Part shown: in pieces, positions 34,607-42,934 of the stretch | Layout: every line of letters starts with the position of its first letter | Position numbering within the stretch: position 1 is the stretch's first letter | Assembly (NCBI RefSeq): GCF_014201615.1 | Contig: NZ_JACHEU010000005.1 | Span: 1 to 64,000 of the forward strand | Length of the DNA stretch: 64,000 bases | Direction: 5' to 3' | Origin: Aquamicrobium lusatiense | GTDB lineage: Bacteria; Pseudomonadota; Alphaproteobacteria; Rhizobiales; Rhizobiaceae | The notes under the pieces: generated by a model | What the model was told of the DNA's origin: nothing | The model's input: only the letters and a program-made list of their open reading frames with translations | Databases searched by the model: none | Program-made: the position numbers and the translations under genes

Positions 34607-35775
34607 CAAAGTACCTCTTGTCCCACCACCAGCCTGTCGCCGGTGCGCCGGCCGCTTTGCAGCGCCGGAATATGTTCGCCCAGCCGGGCGATCTCGTCGG
34701 GCCCGCAGGAATGGCCGAGCACCGCCGGGCGGCCTGCGTGTTCCCAGATCTCGACATTGCCGGCGAGCGTCGGATGCGTCGGCATCCTGATCCAGTCGGC
34801 GCGCCCCTTCGCGTGCAGCTCAAAGCCCGGCGTGCCGGCCGGCAGATGGCCGGAGAGCAGGATCGGAAACCCCTGCGCATCAGCCAGCGGAATGAGGCGC
34901 GAAGATGGCCCTGCCCTGCCCATGCCGTCATCGGCCAGCAGCGGGCAGTCCGGCAGCGCCTCGCCATCTTTCCAGTCGAGCGCGGCATTGATGCGGGCGC
35001 GCAGCAGCTCGGGCATGCCGGGCTTCAGCGCTTGGACCGCCTCGATCTGCGCCAGCAGATGCTCGCGCATCGAGGCATGGATGGCGAAGCGGCCGGGCAT
35101 CGCCGCCACCAGTTCCAGCGAGCGCCCCGAAAGCGGCGTCGGCAGAAGGCAGCCGCCGGCGCGTTCGGCGATCCATGCGGCGATGCGCTGCGCCCGCTCG
35201 TGACCCGAAACCGGGTCCGCGCCATAGGAAGCGTCGAGCAGCAAGAGGTCGCATTCGGGCATCCGGTCCATGACGAAGACGGCGCTGTCCGGCACCACGT
35301 CGGCGCAGTAGACGACACGGGTGCCGTCATCCTCCAGCGCAAACCACACGCCGCCCACCACATGGCCGGAGCGGCCTGTGGCGATGCGGAATCCGGCGAC
35401 GTCCAGCACGTCGCCCGGCCTGAACAGCTCGATCCTGTCGGCGGGAAACGGATAGGCCTCGACAAGCGCCTGCTCGCCATAGGCGGCCAGCGTCGCCGGC
35501 GCCTCGTCGCGCGTTTCGGCGGTCATCAGGATGCGCCCGCGAAAGCCTTCCGACAAAAGCCAGTTCAGCGCGCCGACATGATCCTCATGCGCATGCGAGA
35601 TCAGCACGGCGTCGAGCCGGTCCACCGGCGTCAGCGGGCGCGGATAGTAGTCGCGGCCGGTCGCACCCACCTTGATGCCGGCATCCAGCATCACGCGCTG
35701 GCCCTCGCGTCCCACCACGACGCTGGTGCGGCCCTTCTCGCCGAAGCCGCCTGCGAGTTCTACGTCCAGTGTCAT
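34606..35775 (-). CDS. Metallo-beta-lactamase-fold hydrolase, beta-CASP-like
   Basis: The 389-residue protein has the MBL metal motif ISHAHEDHVGAL (HxHxDH), a further histidine in GRSGHVVGG and an aspartate in VYCADVVPD. It also has LLLDASYG and a late SGHLPAG that resemble motifs A and C of beta-CASP nucleases (CPSF73/RNase J group). So it may be a nuclease or phosphodiesterase. The start overlaps the ABC ATPase stop by 4 bp (ATGA), and its stop overlaps surE, which makes translational coupling with the importer very likely. No secretion signal is visible, so it acts in the cytoplasm. Substrate unknown. Confidence 0.75.
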   Translation of the reverse strand: MTLDVELAGGFGEKGRTSVVVGREGQRVMLDAGIKVGATGRDYYPRPLTPVDRLDAVLISHAHEDHVGALNWLLSEGFRGRILMTAETRDEAPATLAAYGEQALVEAYPFPADRIELFRPGDVLDVAGFRIATGRSGHVVGGVWFALEDDGTRVVYCADVVPDSAVFVMDRMPECDLLLLDASYGADPVSGHERAQRIAAWIAERAGGCLLPTPLSGRSLELVAAMPGRFAIHASMREHLLAQIEAVQALKPGMPELLRARINAALDWKDGEALPDCPLLADDGMGRAGPSSRLIPLADAQGFPILLSGHLPAGTPGFELHAKGRADWIRMPTHPTLAGNVEIWEHAGRPAVLGHSCGPDEIARLGEHIPALQSGRRTGDRLVVGQEVL

Positions 35776-36866
35776 GCGTATTGCCTATTCTCCGTCCCGT
35801 TCCGCGGAATCAGCCAGCCCGAAACGATGCGCAGCCGCAGCCGCGCGCCTTCCTCGAACCCTTCATGGCCGGGATATTCAAAGCTGATCAGCCGCTCCGG
35901 ATCGGCGGCGGGCGCGAAGTCGATGCGCAGCGCGCCACCCTTGTAGACCGCACGGACGACCGTGCCGTCGATGCCGGGCTCGCCTTCGCCTGCGATTTCG
36001 AGATCGGGCGTGCGCACGCAGATGCTGGCGGCCGCGCGCGGTCCGTCGCCGGCGCGGCAGCGCACCGTCGCCTCCTGCCCCAGCACCTCCACGCGCGCCT
36101 TTCCGCCCTCTTCGGCCGAAAGCACTTTTGCGGGAAGCACGATGCCCTGCGCGATGAACGAGGCGACCATTTCGCTCGCCGGCTCCGTGTAGAGTTCGCG
36201 CGGTGTGGCGAGCTGCGCCAGCCGGCCATGGTCCATCACCGCGATACGGTCGGCGAGCGCCATGGCCTCCGACTGGTCATGGGTGATGTAGACGATGGTG
36301 GTGCCGGTGCGCTTGTGGAAGGCGGCGAACTCGTCCTCCATCGAGGCGCGCAGATGCACGTCCAGATTGGCCAGCGGCTCATCGAACAGCACCAGCGAGG
36401 GAGCGGCCACGAGGCAGCGCGCCAGCGCCACGCGCTGCCGCTGCCCGCCCGAGAGATTGGCCGGGCGGCGGTCGGCAAGGCCGGTCAGGTCGACCAGCGC
36501 CAGCGCCTCGTCCACCTTGCGCTTCGCCTCGGCCTTGTCCACGCTGGCCACCTTCAGCGAATAGCCGACATTTTCGGCCACCGTCATGTGCGGCCACAGC
36601 GCATAGTTCTGGAACACGATGCCGACGCGCCGCTTCTCCGGTGGAACGCTGCCGCCGGCATCGGAGACCGTCTTGCCGCCGATGCGGATGTCGCCGCCGC
36701 TCACCTGCTCGAAGCCGGCCACCAGCCTGAGCAGCGTGGTCTTGCCGCAGCCCGAGGGGCCGAGCACGGCGAGGAACTCACCGTCGCGCACGTCGATGGA
36801 AACGTCCTTGACGGCGTCGAAATCGCCGAAGGTCTTGGTTACGTTGGAGAGCGTCAATCCCGCCAT
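35772..36866 (-). CDS. ABC transporter ATP-binding protein (ferric/organophosphate-type importer)
   Basis: The 364-residue ATPase has Walker A GPSGCGKTT, signature LSGGQRQR, Walker B LVLFDEPLANLD and switch histidine ITHDQSEAMALA, plus a TOBE domain (about 285-350). It belongs to the FbpC/PotA/PhnT-like group. Its start at 36866 lies inside the permease gene end (13-bp overlap), and its stop overlaps the MBL gene start. It energises the fused permease encoded upstream. The family name alone does not reveal the cargo: ferric iron, 2-aminoethylphosphonate, hexose phosphates and polyamines all use such ATPases. Confidence 0.9.
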   Translation of the reverse strand: MAGLTLSNVTKTFGDFDAVKDVSIDVRDGEFLAVLGPSGCGKTTLLRLVAGFEQVSGGDIRIGGKTVSDAGGSVPPEKRRVGIVFQNYALWPHMTVAENVGYSLKVASVDKAEAKRKVDEALALVDLTGLADRRPANLSGGQRQRVALARCLVAAPSLVLFDEPLANLDVHLRASMEDEFAAFHKRTGTTIVYITHDQSEAMALADRIAVMDHGRLAQLATPRELYTEPASEMVASFIAQGIVLPAKVLSAEEGGKARVEVLGQEATVRCRAGDGPRAAASICVRTPDLEIAGEGEPGIDGTVVRAVYKGGALRIDFAPAADPERLISFEYPGHEGFEEGARLRLRIVSGWLIPRNGTENRQYA

Positions 36867-38557
36867 GGCAGAACTCCGTTGGGAAGGTAGGGGGCGAGCA
36901 GGTTGGTGGCGAGCATCAGCACGAAGGTGACGGCGACCGTGATGGCCGACATCGCCGCCGCATAGCTGGAATCGCCGCCCTGCTCGAACGAGAACATCAC
37001 CACGCCGATTGTCTCCGAGCCGGAGGACCACAACAGCGCCGAGACGGTCAGTTCGCTGAGCGCGGTCATGAAGATGAGCAGTCCGCCGGCAAGGGCCGCC
37101 GGCGCAACCAGCGGGAAGACGATGGTGCGTAGCCGCGTGAACAGCCCCGCCCCCGCCACCTGCGCGGCCTCTTCCAGCGCCCTGTCGATCTGGTGATAGC
37201 CGCTCACCGTCGGCCTCAGCGCCAGCACGAGGAAGCGCGCGAGATAGGCGTAGAGGATGATCCAGACCGTGTTGTAGAGCTGGATGCCGGTGAAGGGGAT
37301 CGGCCGCAGGAACATCAGAAGTGCGGCGATCGCCAGCACCACGCCGGGCAGCGCATAGGGCAGCTCGATGGCGAGGTTCACGTAGCGGATCCACTTCTGC
37401 CTGCCCCAGGCGACCATGTAGCCCACCGGCACCGCGACCAGAACGGCGAACGCCGCCGCCGCGATGGACAGGGCGAAGGAGTTGAAGAAGGAGCGGTTCG
37501 CCGCCGCATGCTCGAACAGCACGAAACGGTAATTGTCGAGCGTGGCCGTCGCCCAGCTGAGCGGAATGCCGTAACCCGGAACCAGCGAGGTGAGCAGCAG
37601 GCCGAACATCGGCATCACGAGAATGAGCAGGATCAGGAGCCACATGCAGATCTCCACCGGCAGCCTCCAGCGGCCGAGCGGATAGGGATCGGCCGGCAGC
37701 GAGGTGGACGAGATGCGGTAGTCGCGGCGCCGGCTCATCAGCTCCTGCCCGACGATGCCGGCCATGGCGATGACGCCGATCAGCACCGAAAGGAAGGCGG
37801 CCTCGCCCAGCACCGAGGGACCGCCGCCGGCCAGCTTCTGGTAGATCAGCGTCGGCAGCACGAGATAGTTCGCCGGAATGCCGAGGAAGGCGGGGATGCC
37901 GAAATTGCCGACGCAGGACACGAAGGCGAGTGCCGCGGCCGCCACGATGGAGGGCGTCATCAAAGGCAGCACGATGGTGCACAGCACCGTGAACCAGCCC
38001 GCCCCGCCCGAGCGCGCCGCCTCGATCAGCTCGCGCGGCAGCTTGCGCAGGCCGGCGCGCACCAGCAGGAACACCAGCGGCCCGTATTGCACGCCGAGAA
38101 GCAGGATGATGCCTTCCGTCGAATAGAGCGGATTGCGGGTGCCGATGGGCGGCGCCATGCCGATCATCTTGAGGAACGGGCTTGCTGGCCCGAACAGTTG
38201 CAGCCAGGCCAGCGCGGTCACCTGCGGCGCGATCATCAGCGGCATCACGTAGCACAGCACCAGCATGGAGCGGCCGCGTATGTCGGTCAGCGTCACCAGA
38301 AGCGCCATGAAGGTGCCGAGCACCACGGCAAGCGCGGTGCCGCCGAAGCCGACCACCAGCGTGTTGACCGTGGCGGTCCATGTGGCGGGATTGGCAAGCC
38401 CCATGCGGATCGCCGTGTCGGAAAGCGCGCCGCCCGGCGCCACGATCTCTTTGACGAGGCGCAGCATCGGCAGCAGCGAAAGCAGCACGATGACGATGGC
38501 AACCACCACCGTCAGGGCCATCTCCTGGCCCCGGCTTTCTTTTACAGGTGCGGACAT
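36854..38557 (-). CDS. ABC transporter permease, two fused MetI-like domains
   Basis: The 567-residue inner-membrane protein has about 12 transmembrane segments in two MetI-type permease halves, each with a coupling loop (ELIEAARSGGAGWFTVLCTIVLP and ALEEAAQVAGAGLFTRLRTIVFP). Fused permeases of this kind belong to the FbpB/AfuB/ThiP group. It begins 217 nt after the binding-protein gene, the gap being largely filled by a palindromic repeat, and overlaps the ATPase gene by 13 bp. The complex should import the ligand of the periplasmic protein encoded at 38775-39761. Confidence 0.9.
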   Translation of the reverse strand: MSAPVKESRGQEMALTVVVAIVIVLLSLLPMLRLVKEIVAPGGALSDTAIRMGLANPATWTATVNTLVVGFGGTALAVVLGTFMALLVTLTDIRGRSMLVLCYVMPLMIAPQVTALAWLQLFGPASPFLKMIGMAPPIGTRNPLYSTEGIILLLGVQYGPLVFLLVRAGLRKLPRELIEAARSGGAGWFTVLCTIVLPLMTPSIVAAAALAFVSCVGNFGIPAFLGIPANYLVLPTLIYQKLAGGGPSVLGEAAFLSVLIGVIAMAGIVGQELMSRRRDYRISSTSLPADPYPLGRWRLPVEICMWLLILLILVMPMFGLLLTSLVPGYGIPLSWATATLDNYRFVLFEHAAANRSFFNSFALSIAAAAFAVLVAVPVGYMVAWGRQKWIRYVNLAIELPYALPGVVLAIAALLMFLRPIPFTGIQLYNTVWIILYAYLARFLVLALRPTVSGYHQIDRALEEAAQVAGAGLFTRLRTIVFPLVAPAALAGGLLIFMTALSELTVSALLWSSGSETIGVVMFSFEQGGDSSYAAAMSAITVAVTFVLMLATNLLAPYLPNGVLPWRD

Positions 38558-38579
38558 TGTTGATTTCCCGGTAAGCCCT

Positions 38580-38684
38580 GAAGCATGTCACCCCAAACAG
38601 GAACCGATTTCAGGGGAACGACATGCGTAAGGATAAGGACTTAAAACACGTTGCCTGATTTCATTTGAACGCGACGCGCTCTAA
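38580..38684 (+). repeat. Palindromic intergenic repeat (RIME-like), copy D, degenerate
   Basis: A more diverged copy (GAAGCATGTCACCCCAAACA, GGAACCGATTTCAGGGGAAC, GACATGCGTAAG, ending CGCGACGCGCTCTAA). It lies inside the operon, between the binding-protein and permease genes, where it could form RNA structure that lowers expression of the downstream genes relative to the binding protein. Confidence 0.65.
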
Positions 38685-38774
38685 GCGCCCGATAGATGGC
38701 GAATGGCGGATGGCCACCGCGATCGGACGGGGACCGGCAGGAATTTCCTCGCCGCCGGCCCCATCGCCCTGATG

Positions 38775-39761
38775 TCAGCCCCCGAACAGTTCGGAGAACT
38801 TCGCCTTGTCGGCTTCGGTGTTCTTGAGGATGGTGGGCAGGTCGAACGACATCACCTTGAACTCGACGCCCTCCGGCAGCCACTCGGGCCGGCCGACGGA
38901 TGCCTTGGCAGGCAGGTAGCCCATGTCGAGCGCCAGCTTCTGGCCTTCATCGGACAGGATGAAGTCGACAAACGCCCTGGCGCCCTCGACATTCTTCGCC
39001 GTCTTCATGATGGCGACCGGTTCGGTCACCGCCGGCACGCCCTCGGACGGGAACACGAACTCGATCGGCGAGCCCTTGGCCTTGGCGTTCATGGCCATGA
39101 AGTCGACGAGGATGCCGTAGGGCTTCTCGCCGCTGGCCACCGACTTCAGCACCGCGCCGTTGCCGCGCACGGAAATGGTGTTGTTGTCCTTCAGCTTCTG
39201 GAAGAAGTCCCAGCCATAGTTGCTGTCGGCCACGAAGCCCGAGAGCAGATAGGCTGCAGCGCCCGAATAGAGCGGGCTCGGCATCACCAGACCGTCCTTG
39301 TATTCCGGCTTGGCGAGATCGGCCCAGTGCTCGGGTTTCTGGGCGGCAGCGGTGTTGTAGGCGATGCCGGTGGTGATCAGCTTGGAGCCGAAATAGGTCT
39401 TGTCGGCGTCCACGGCATCCGGCTCGATGCCGTCAATCTTGGCTTCCGGGTAGGCCAGCAGGCGGTCTTCGCCCTTGAGCAGTTCCATGCTCACCGCATC
39501 GGCGATGAGCAGCACGTCGGGCTGCGGGCTGCCGGCGGCGAACTCGGCCGCGAGCTTGGCCAGAATGTCGCTGGTGCCGGAGCGGTAGATGCTGACCTCG
39601 GTGCCCGGATTGGCCTTCTTGAAGGCCTCGACGGTCTTTGTCGCGTCAGCCTCCGGCTGCGACGTGTAAAGCGTCAGCGTATCGGCGCTGGCGGCGCCCG
39701 AAAAGAGCATTGCGGCAATCGCCACCTTGCTCGCGAGTAGTGAGACGAAACGCGTGTTCAT
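38775..39761 (-). CDS. Periplasmic substrate-binding protein, ferric/2-aminoethylphosphonate/hexose-phosphate family
   Basis: The 328-residue protein has a signal peptide (residues 1-26, ending GAASA) and the fold of type-2 periplasmic binding proteins of the FbpA/AfuA/PhnS group (LTLYTSQPEADATKTVEAF at the mature start, SPLYSGAAAYLLSGF, then VPAVTEPVAIMKTAKN). It lacks the adjacent tyrosine pair that binds iron in FbpA, so a ferric ligand is unlikely; relatives bind sugar phosphates or phosphonates. AGGAGG lies 5 nt before the start. First gene of a five-gene operon (SBP-permease-ATPase-MBL-SurE), divergent from a SorC regulator. Confidence 0.85.
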   Translation of the reverse strand: MNTRFVSLLASKVAIAAMLFSGAASADTLTLYTSQPEADATKTVEAFKKANPGTEVSIYRSGTSDILAKLAAEFAAGSPQPDVLLIADAVSMELLKGEDRLLAYPEAKIDGIEPDAVDADKTYFGSKLITTGIAYNTAAAQKPEHWADLAKPEYKDGLVMPSPLYSGAAAYLLSGFVADSNYGWDFFQKLKDNNTISVRGNGAVLKSVASGEKPYGILVDFMAMNAKAKGSPIEFVFPSEGVPAVTEPVAIMKTAKNVEGARAFVDFILSDEGQKLALDMGYLPAKASVGRPEWLPEGVEFKVMSFDLPTILKNTEADKAKFSELFGG

Positions 39762-39878
39762 GAGACCTCCTGATCGTCTTCTGTGCATGGCTTGCGGCTT
39801 CTTTGCCGACCAAGCCTGCTCCTCCCTGCACGGCGTATATGACCCATAGATGACAGCACGCCCGTTGTTCATATGCAA

Positions 39879-39912
39879 TGTTCATTTGTTCCTTGTCAAA
39901 CACAAATGAACA
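39879..39912. promoter_or_regulatory. Palindromic operator between the importer operon and sorC
   Basis: Perfect 11-bp arms TGTTCATTTGT and ACAAATGAACA are separated by 12 nt; additional half-sites TGTTCAT (39866-39872) and ATGAAC (39914-39919) flank it. The dyad is 118 nt upstream of the binding-protein start and 170 nt upstream of the sorC start. The same half-site recurs before the SAF/E1/E2 operon. The SorC protein encoded here is the obvious candidate binder; this is inferred. Confidence 0.65.
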
Positions 39913-39955
39913 CATGAACTGTGTCCTTGCCGACACAGTGCTTATCCACGATGTT

Positions 39956-40062
39956 AAAGCATGTCTCCCGAAAGTGGGAACCGGTTTCGGGGCAACGACA
40001 GGCGTGAAAGCAGGAGCTTGAAGTGCGGGGAGCGAATCTGAAGGATTGCGCAGCACTTCAGG
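39956..40062 (+). repeat. Palindromic intergenic repeat (RIME-like), copy E
   Basis: AAAGCATGTCTCCCGAAAGT, GGGAACCGGTTTCGGGGCAA and CGACAGGCGTG, ending GCGCAGCACTTCAGG. It lies between the palindromic operator and the start of the sorC gene and would be transcribed in its 5' leader. Confidence 0.75.
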
Positions 40063-40081
40063 TGCGAATCGGGAAAAGCAG

Positions 40082-41065
40082 ATGCAGCGATCAACAAACA
40101 GGAAGCAGGCCGCGCCAGTGCGCGAAGCGCCGCTCGTCTCCTCCGACATCAACGTCAAGACCGCATGGCTCTACTATGTCGAGGGTCTGACGCAGGAGCA
40201 GATCGCGGAAAAGCTGAATGTCAGCCGCGTCAAGGTCATGCGCACGCTGGCCGCCTGCACTGCCGAGGGCGTCGTCGTCACCACCATCAATGCCGAAACC
40301 GCCGGACAGGTGGCGCTGGAGCGCGCGCTGGAAAAGCGCTTCGGCCTCGATGCGGCCGTCGTGGTGCCGACACCGGAAGATGCCGCCCATCTGGAGAAGG
40401 CCATCGGCCATGCGGTCGCGCTCTATCTCGGCGAGCAGATGCAGGACGGCATGACGCTTGCCATCGGCGGGGGCGCGACGCTGCACGCCAGCCTCGCCTA
40501 TCTCGGCCGCCGGCAATTGCAGAATGCGTCCGTCATCGGCCTAGTCGGGGCCCTGCCCCATTCGCAATGGATCAACCCGTCCATCGTGGCGGCCAAGGTC
40601 GCCGATATTTTCGGCGTCGACAGCTACCAGATCACCGCGCCCGTCATGCTGCACGATCCGGCGCTGCGCGATCTTCTGTGGGCGCAGCCCGAACTGCTGG
40701 ACGTCCGCACCCGCGCCGCCAATGCCGACATCGCCCTGTTGACGGTGGGTGAGATTTCTCGTGACGCCACCATCTTCCGGCACGGTCTGGTGCCGTCTGC
40801 GCTCATCCCCTCGCTGCGGGCAAAGGGGGCGACGGCCAATGTGCTTTCCTATTTCATCGATACGCAGGGAAAACTTGTCGATCACGAGGTCAACGACCGG
40901 GTGATGGCGATCGGCCTCGATGTGGTCGGCGCCATTCCCAACGTGGTTCTGGCCGCCGGCGGCCGCCACAAGATCGCCGCCATCCGCGCCGCGCTCAACG
41001 CCTTCGAGACGAACGTGCTGATCACCGACAGCGACACCGCGCAGGCGCTGACCGTGGCCGGCTAA
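40082..41065 (+). CDS. SorC/DeoR-family transcriptional regulator
   Basis: The 327-residue protein has a helix-turn-helix (about residues 22-60, VKTAWLYYVEGLTQEQIAEKLNVSRVKVMRTLA) and a SorC sugar-binding domain (about 75-325, with AIGGGATLHASL, GLVGALPHSQWINPS and AAGGRHKIAAIRAAL). It is divergent from the ABC-importer operon and adjoins the 2-oxoacid dehydrogenase operon on the other side. TGTTCAT-type inverted repeats occur before both operons, so it probably controls both in response to a phosphorylated intermediate, as is usual for SorC proteins. It shares only the family architecture with the SorC protein encoded at 28884. Confidence 0.85.
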   Translation: MQRSTNRKQAAPVREAPLVSSDINVKTAWLYYVEGLTQEQIAEKLNVSRVKVMRTLAACTAEGVVVTTINAETAGQVALERALEKRFGLDAAVVVPTPEDAAHLEKAIGHAVALYLGEQMQDGMTLAIGGGATLHASLAYLGRRQLQNASVIGLVGALPHSQWINPSIVAAKVADIFGVDSYQITAPVMLHDPALRDLLWAQPELLDVRTRAANADIALLTVGEISRDATIFRHGLVPSALIPSLRAKGATANVLSYFIDTQGKLVDHEVNDRVMAIGLDVVGAIPNVVLAAGGRHKIAAIRAALNAFETNVLITDSDTAQALTVAG

Positions 41066-41074
41066 GCGTCCGGT

Positions 41075-41443
41075 TCAGATCAGCCCGCGCTCGCGCAGAA
41101 AATCGTCGAGGCCTGCATTGGTCACGTCCTCGAATTCGCGCACCGCGTCGTTCATGCGGCGGCGGTGGGTGACGAGCAGGGTCAGCACCTGCCGCATTTC
41201 CACGGAAATGCCGAAGCGCGCCCAGCGCTCGGCAATATGGGCGGGAAGTTGCAGATCGGTGCAGAAGGCATCGAGGCTTTCATAGCCCAGCTCCTGCACC
41301 AGCAGTGCCGTATCCTCGCCTGAAAGCCGTTCCTCGAAGGCATGGTCGTGCAGACGCTGCGCCACCAGCTTGATATCGGCCGGCGAGGCGCTCATCACCT
41401 TGGAGACGATGTTGCGGACGTCGGAGGGACCGAACGGAGGCAT
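41075..41443 (-). CDS. Unrecognised small helical protein, 122 residues
   Basis: I do not recognise this family. The 122-residue product is predicted to be all-helical and soluble, with no cysteine cluster, membrane segment or signal peptide; conserved-looking segments are VRNIVSKVMSASPADIKLVAQRLHDHAFEER (quoted in part) and LQLPAHIAERWARFGIS. AGGGA lies 8 nt before the ATG at 41443, which is preferred over an upstream start. It lies 165 nt downstream of the E2 gene on the same strand and could be the last member of that operon, convergent with sorC. A regulatory or chaperone-like role for the complex would be a guess. Confidence 0.5.
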   Translation of the reverse strand: MPPFGPSDVRNIVSKVMSASPADIKLVAQRLHDHAFEERLSGEDTALLVQELGYESLDAFCTDLQLPAHIAERWARFGISVEMRQVLTLLVTHRRRMNDAVREFEDVTNAGLDDFLRERGLI

Positions 41444-41608
41444 GTTGAGTTTCCCTGCTGCCGGGGCGCCGAAACGGAAGCCAAACAGCTTTCCGTTCCC
41501 CTGCCCGATCAATCTTCTGGAACAGCATTCCCCGCCCCCGGCGTTGACCGGGAGCAGAAAATTATCAGGCCGAATATAGGTCCTTTGCCGGGAAACACCA
41601 ATGCCGGC

Positions 41609-42931
41609 TCAGATCACCAGACCCATCGGGTTTTCGACAAGGCGTTTGAAGGCGCCGATCAGTTCGGCACCCAGCGCGCCGTCCACCGCCCGGTGGTCGG
41701 TCGACAGCGTCACCGACATCACCGTCGCGACCTTCACCTCGCCATCCTTCACCACCGCCCGCTGCTCGCCCGCGCCAATGGCAAGGATCGTCGCATGCGG
41801 CGGGTTGATGACGGCGGCGAAGTCCCTGATCCCGAACATGCCGAGGTTCGACACCGCCGTGGTGCCGCCCTGATACTCTTCCGGCTTCAGCTTGCGGGTC
41901 CGGGCGCGTGCCGCCAGATCCTTCATCTCGTTGGAGATCGAAGACAGGCTCTTTTCCTCCGCACGGCGCACGATCGGCGTGATCAGCCCGCCGGGGATGG
42001 AGACGGCGACGCCGACATCGGCATGCGCGTGCTTCACCATCGCACCCTCGGTCCACGACACGTTGGCGTCGGGAACCTCCTTCAGGGCCAGCGCCAGCGC
42101 CTTGATGATCAGGTCGTTGACGGAGAGCTTGTAGGCCGGCTCCTCGCCCTTTTCGGTCTTTCTGACCGGAGCGGCGTCGTTGAGCTGCTTGCGCAGGCCA
42201 AGCAAAGCATCCAGCTCGCAATCCACCGTCAGGTAGAAGTGCGGCACCGTCGACTTCGCCTCGACCAGACGCCGTGCGATGGTCTTGCGCATATTGTCGT
42301 GCGGGATCAGCTCGTAGGAGCCTTCCTCGAACAGCTTCAGCACGGCGTCGTCCGACATCGGCTTGGCGGCGGGAGCAGCGGCAGGTGCTGCGGTTGCGGT
42401 TGTGGGTGCCGCAGCCTTCGCCCCGCCCCCGGCAATCGTGGCTTCCACGTCGGCCTTCACCACCCGCCCCTGCGGACCCGAACCGAACACGCCTGACAGG
42501 TCGAGACCGGCCTCGCGGGCCAGACGCCGCGCCAGCGGCGTGGCGCGGACCGCACCCGCCTGCACGGGCATATCCCGTACGGCGGGCGCAGCCTGCGCGG
42601 ACCTGTCCTGGGAGGACGATTCAGCAGATGAAGATTCAGGCTTGTCAGCTTTGGCTTCGGCAGCCGGACGAGCGGCAACACCCGTATCCTCGCCCTCGGC
42701 ATAGATCCAAGCCACCGCATGGCCGACCGGAATGTCAACGCCTTCCTTGCTGGTGATGTTGCGCAGGATGCCGCTGGCCGGCGCATCGATCTCCATCGAG
42801 GCCTTGTCTGTCTCGATCTCGAACAGCACGTCGCCCTGCCTGACGGCGTCGCCTTCCTTGAAGAACCAGCGCGAGATCTGGCCGGTCGCCATGTCCATGT
42901 CGACCTTTGGGAGGATGACTTCGACGGCCAT
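41609..42931 (-). CDS. Dihydrolipoamide acyltransferase (E2) of a 2-oxoacid/acetoin dehydrogenase complex
   Basis: The 440-residue E2 has one lipoyl domain (residues 1-80, lipoylated K43 in ETDKASM), a linker rich in A/S/E, a peripheral-subunit-binding domain (about 130-165, ATPLARRLAREAGLDLSGVF), an Ala/Pro hinge and the catalytic domain (about 210-440) with the active-site histidine in STDHRAVDGALGAEL. It accepts the acyl group from E1 and transfers it to CoA. It follows E1-beta after 3 nt. The separate E1-alpha/E1-beta genes and single lipoyl domain fit acetoin- or pyruvate-type complexes; no E3 (dihydrolipoamide dehydrogenase) gene is in the window. Confidence 0.88.
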   Translation of the reverse strand: MAVEVILPKVDMDMATGQISRWFFKEGDAVRQGDVLFEIETDKASMEIDAPASGILRNITSKEGVDIPVGHAVAWIYAEGEDTGVAARPAAEAKADKPESSSAESSSQDRSAQAAPAVRDMPVQAGAVRATPLARRLAREAGLDLSGVFGSGPQGRVVKADVEATIAGGGAKAAAPTTATAAPAAAPAAKPMSDDAVLKLFEEGSYELIPHDNMRKTIARRLVEAKSTVPHFYLTVDCELDALLGLRKQLNDAAPVRKTEKGEEPAYKLSVNDLIIKALALALKEVPDANVSWTEGAMVKHAHADVGVAVSIPGGLITPIVRRAEEKSLSSISNEMKDLAARARTRKLKPEEYQGGTTAVSNLGMFGIRDFAAVINPPHATILAIGAGEQRAVVKDGEVKVATVMSVTLSTDHRAVDGALGAELIGAFKRLVENPMGLVI

Positions 42932-42934
42932 GTC

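Noticed and set aside
38775..39761. Ferric-iron binding role for the binding protein, making the importer part of the iron region
   Set aside because: No adjacent tyrosine pair as in FbpA, no TGA-N9-TCA box upstream, and the operon ends with SurE; a phosphorylated ligand seems likelier.
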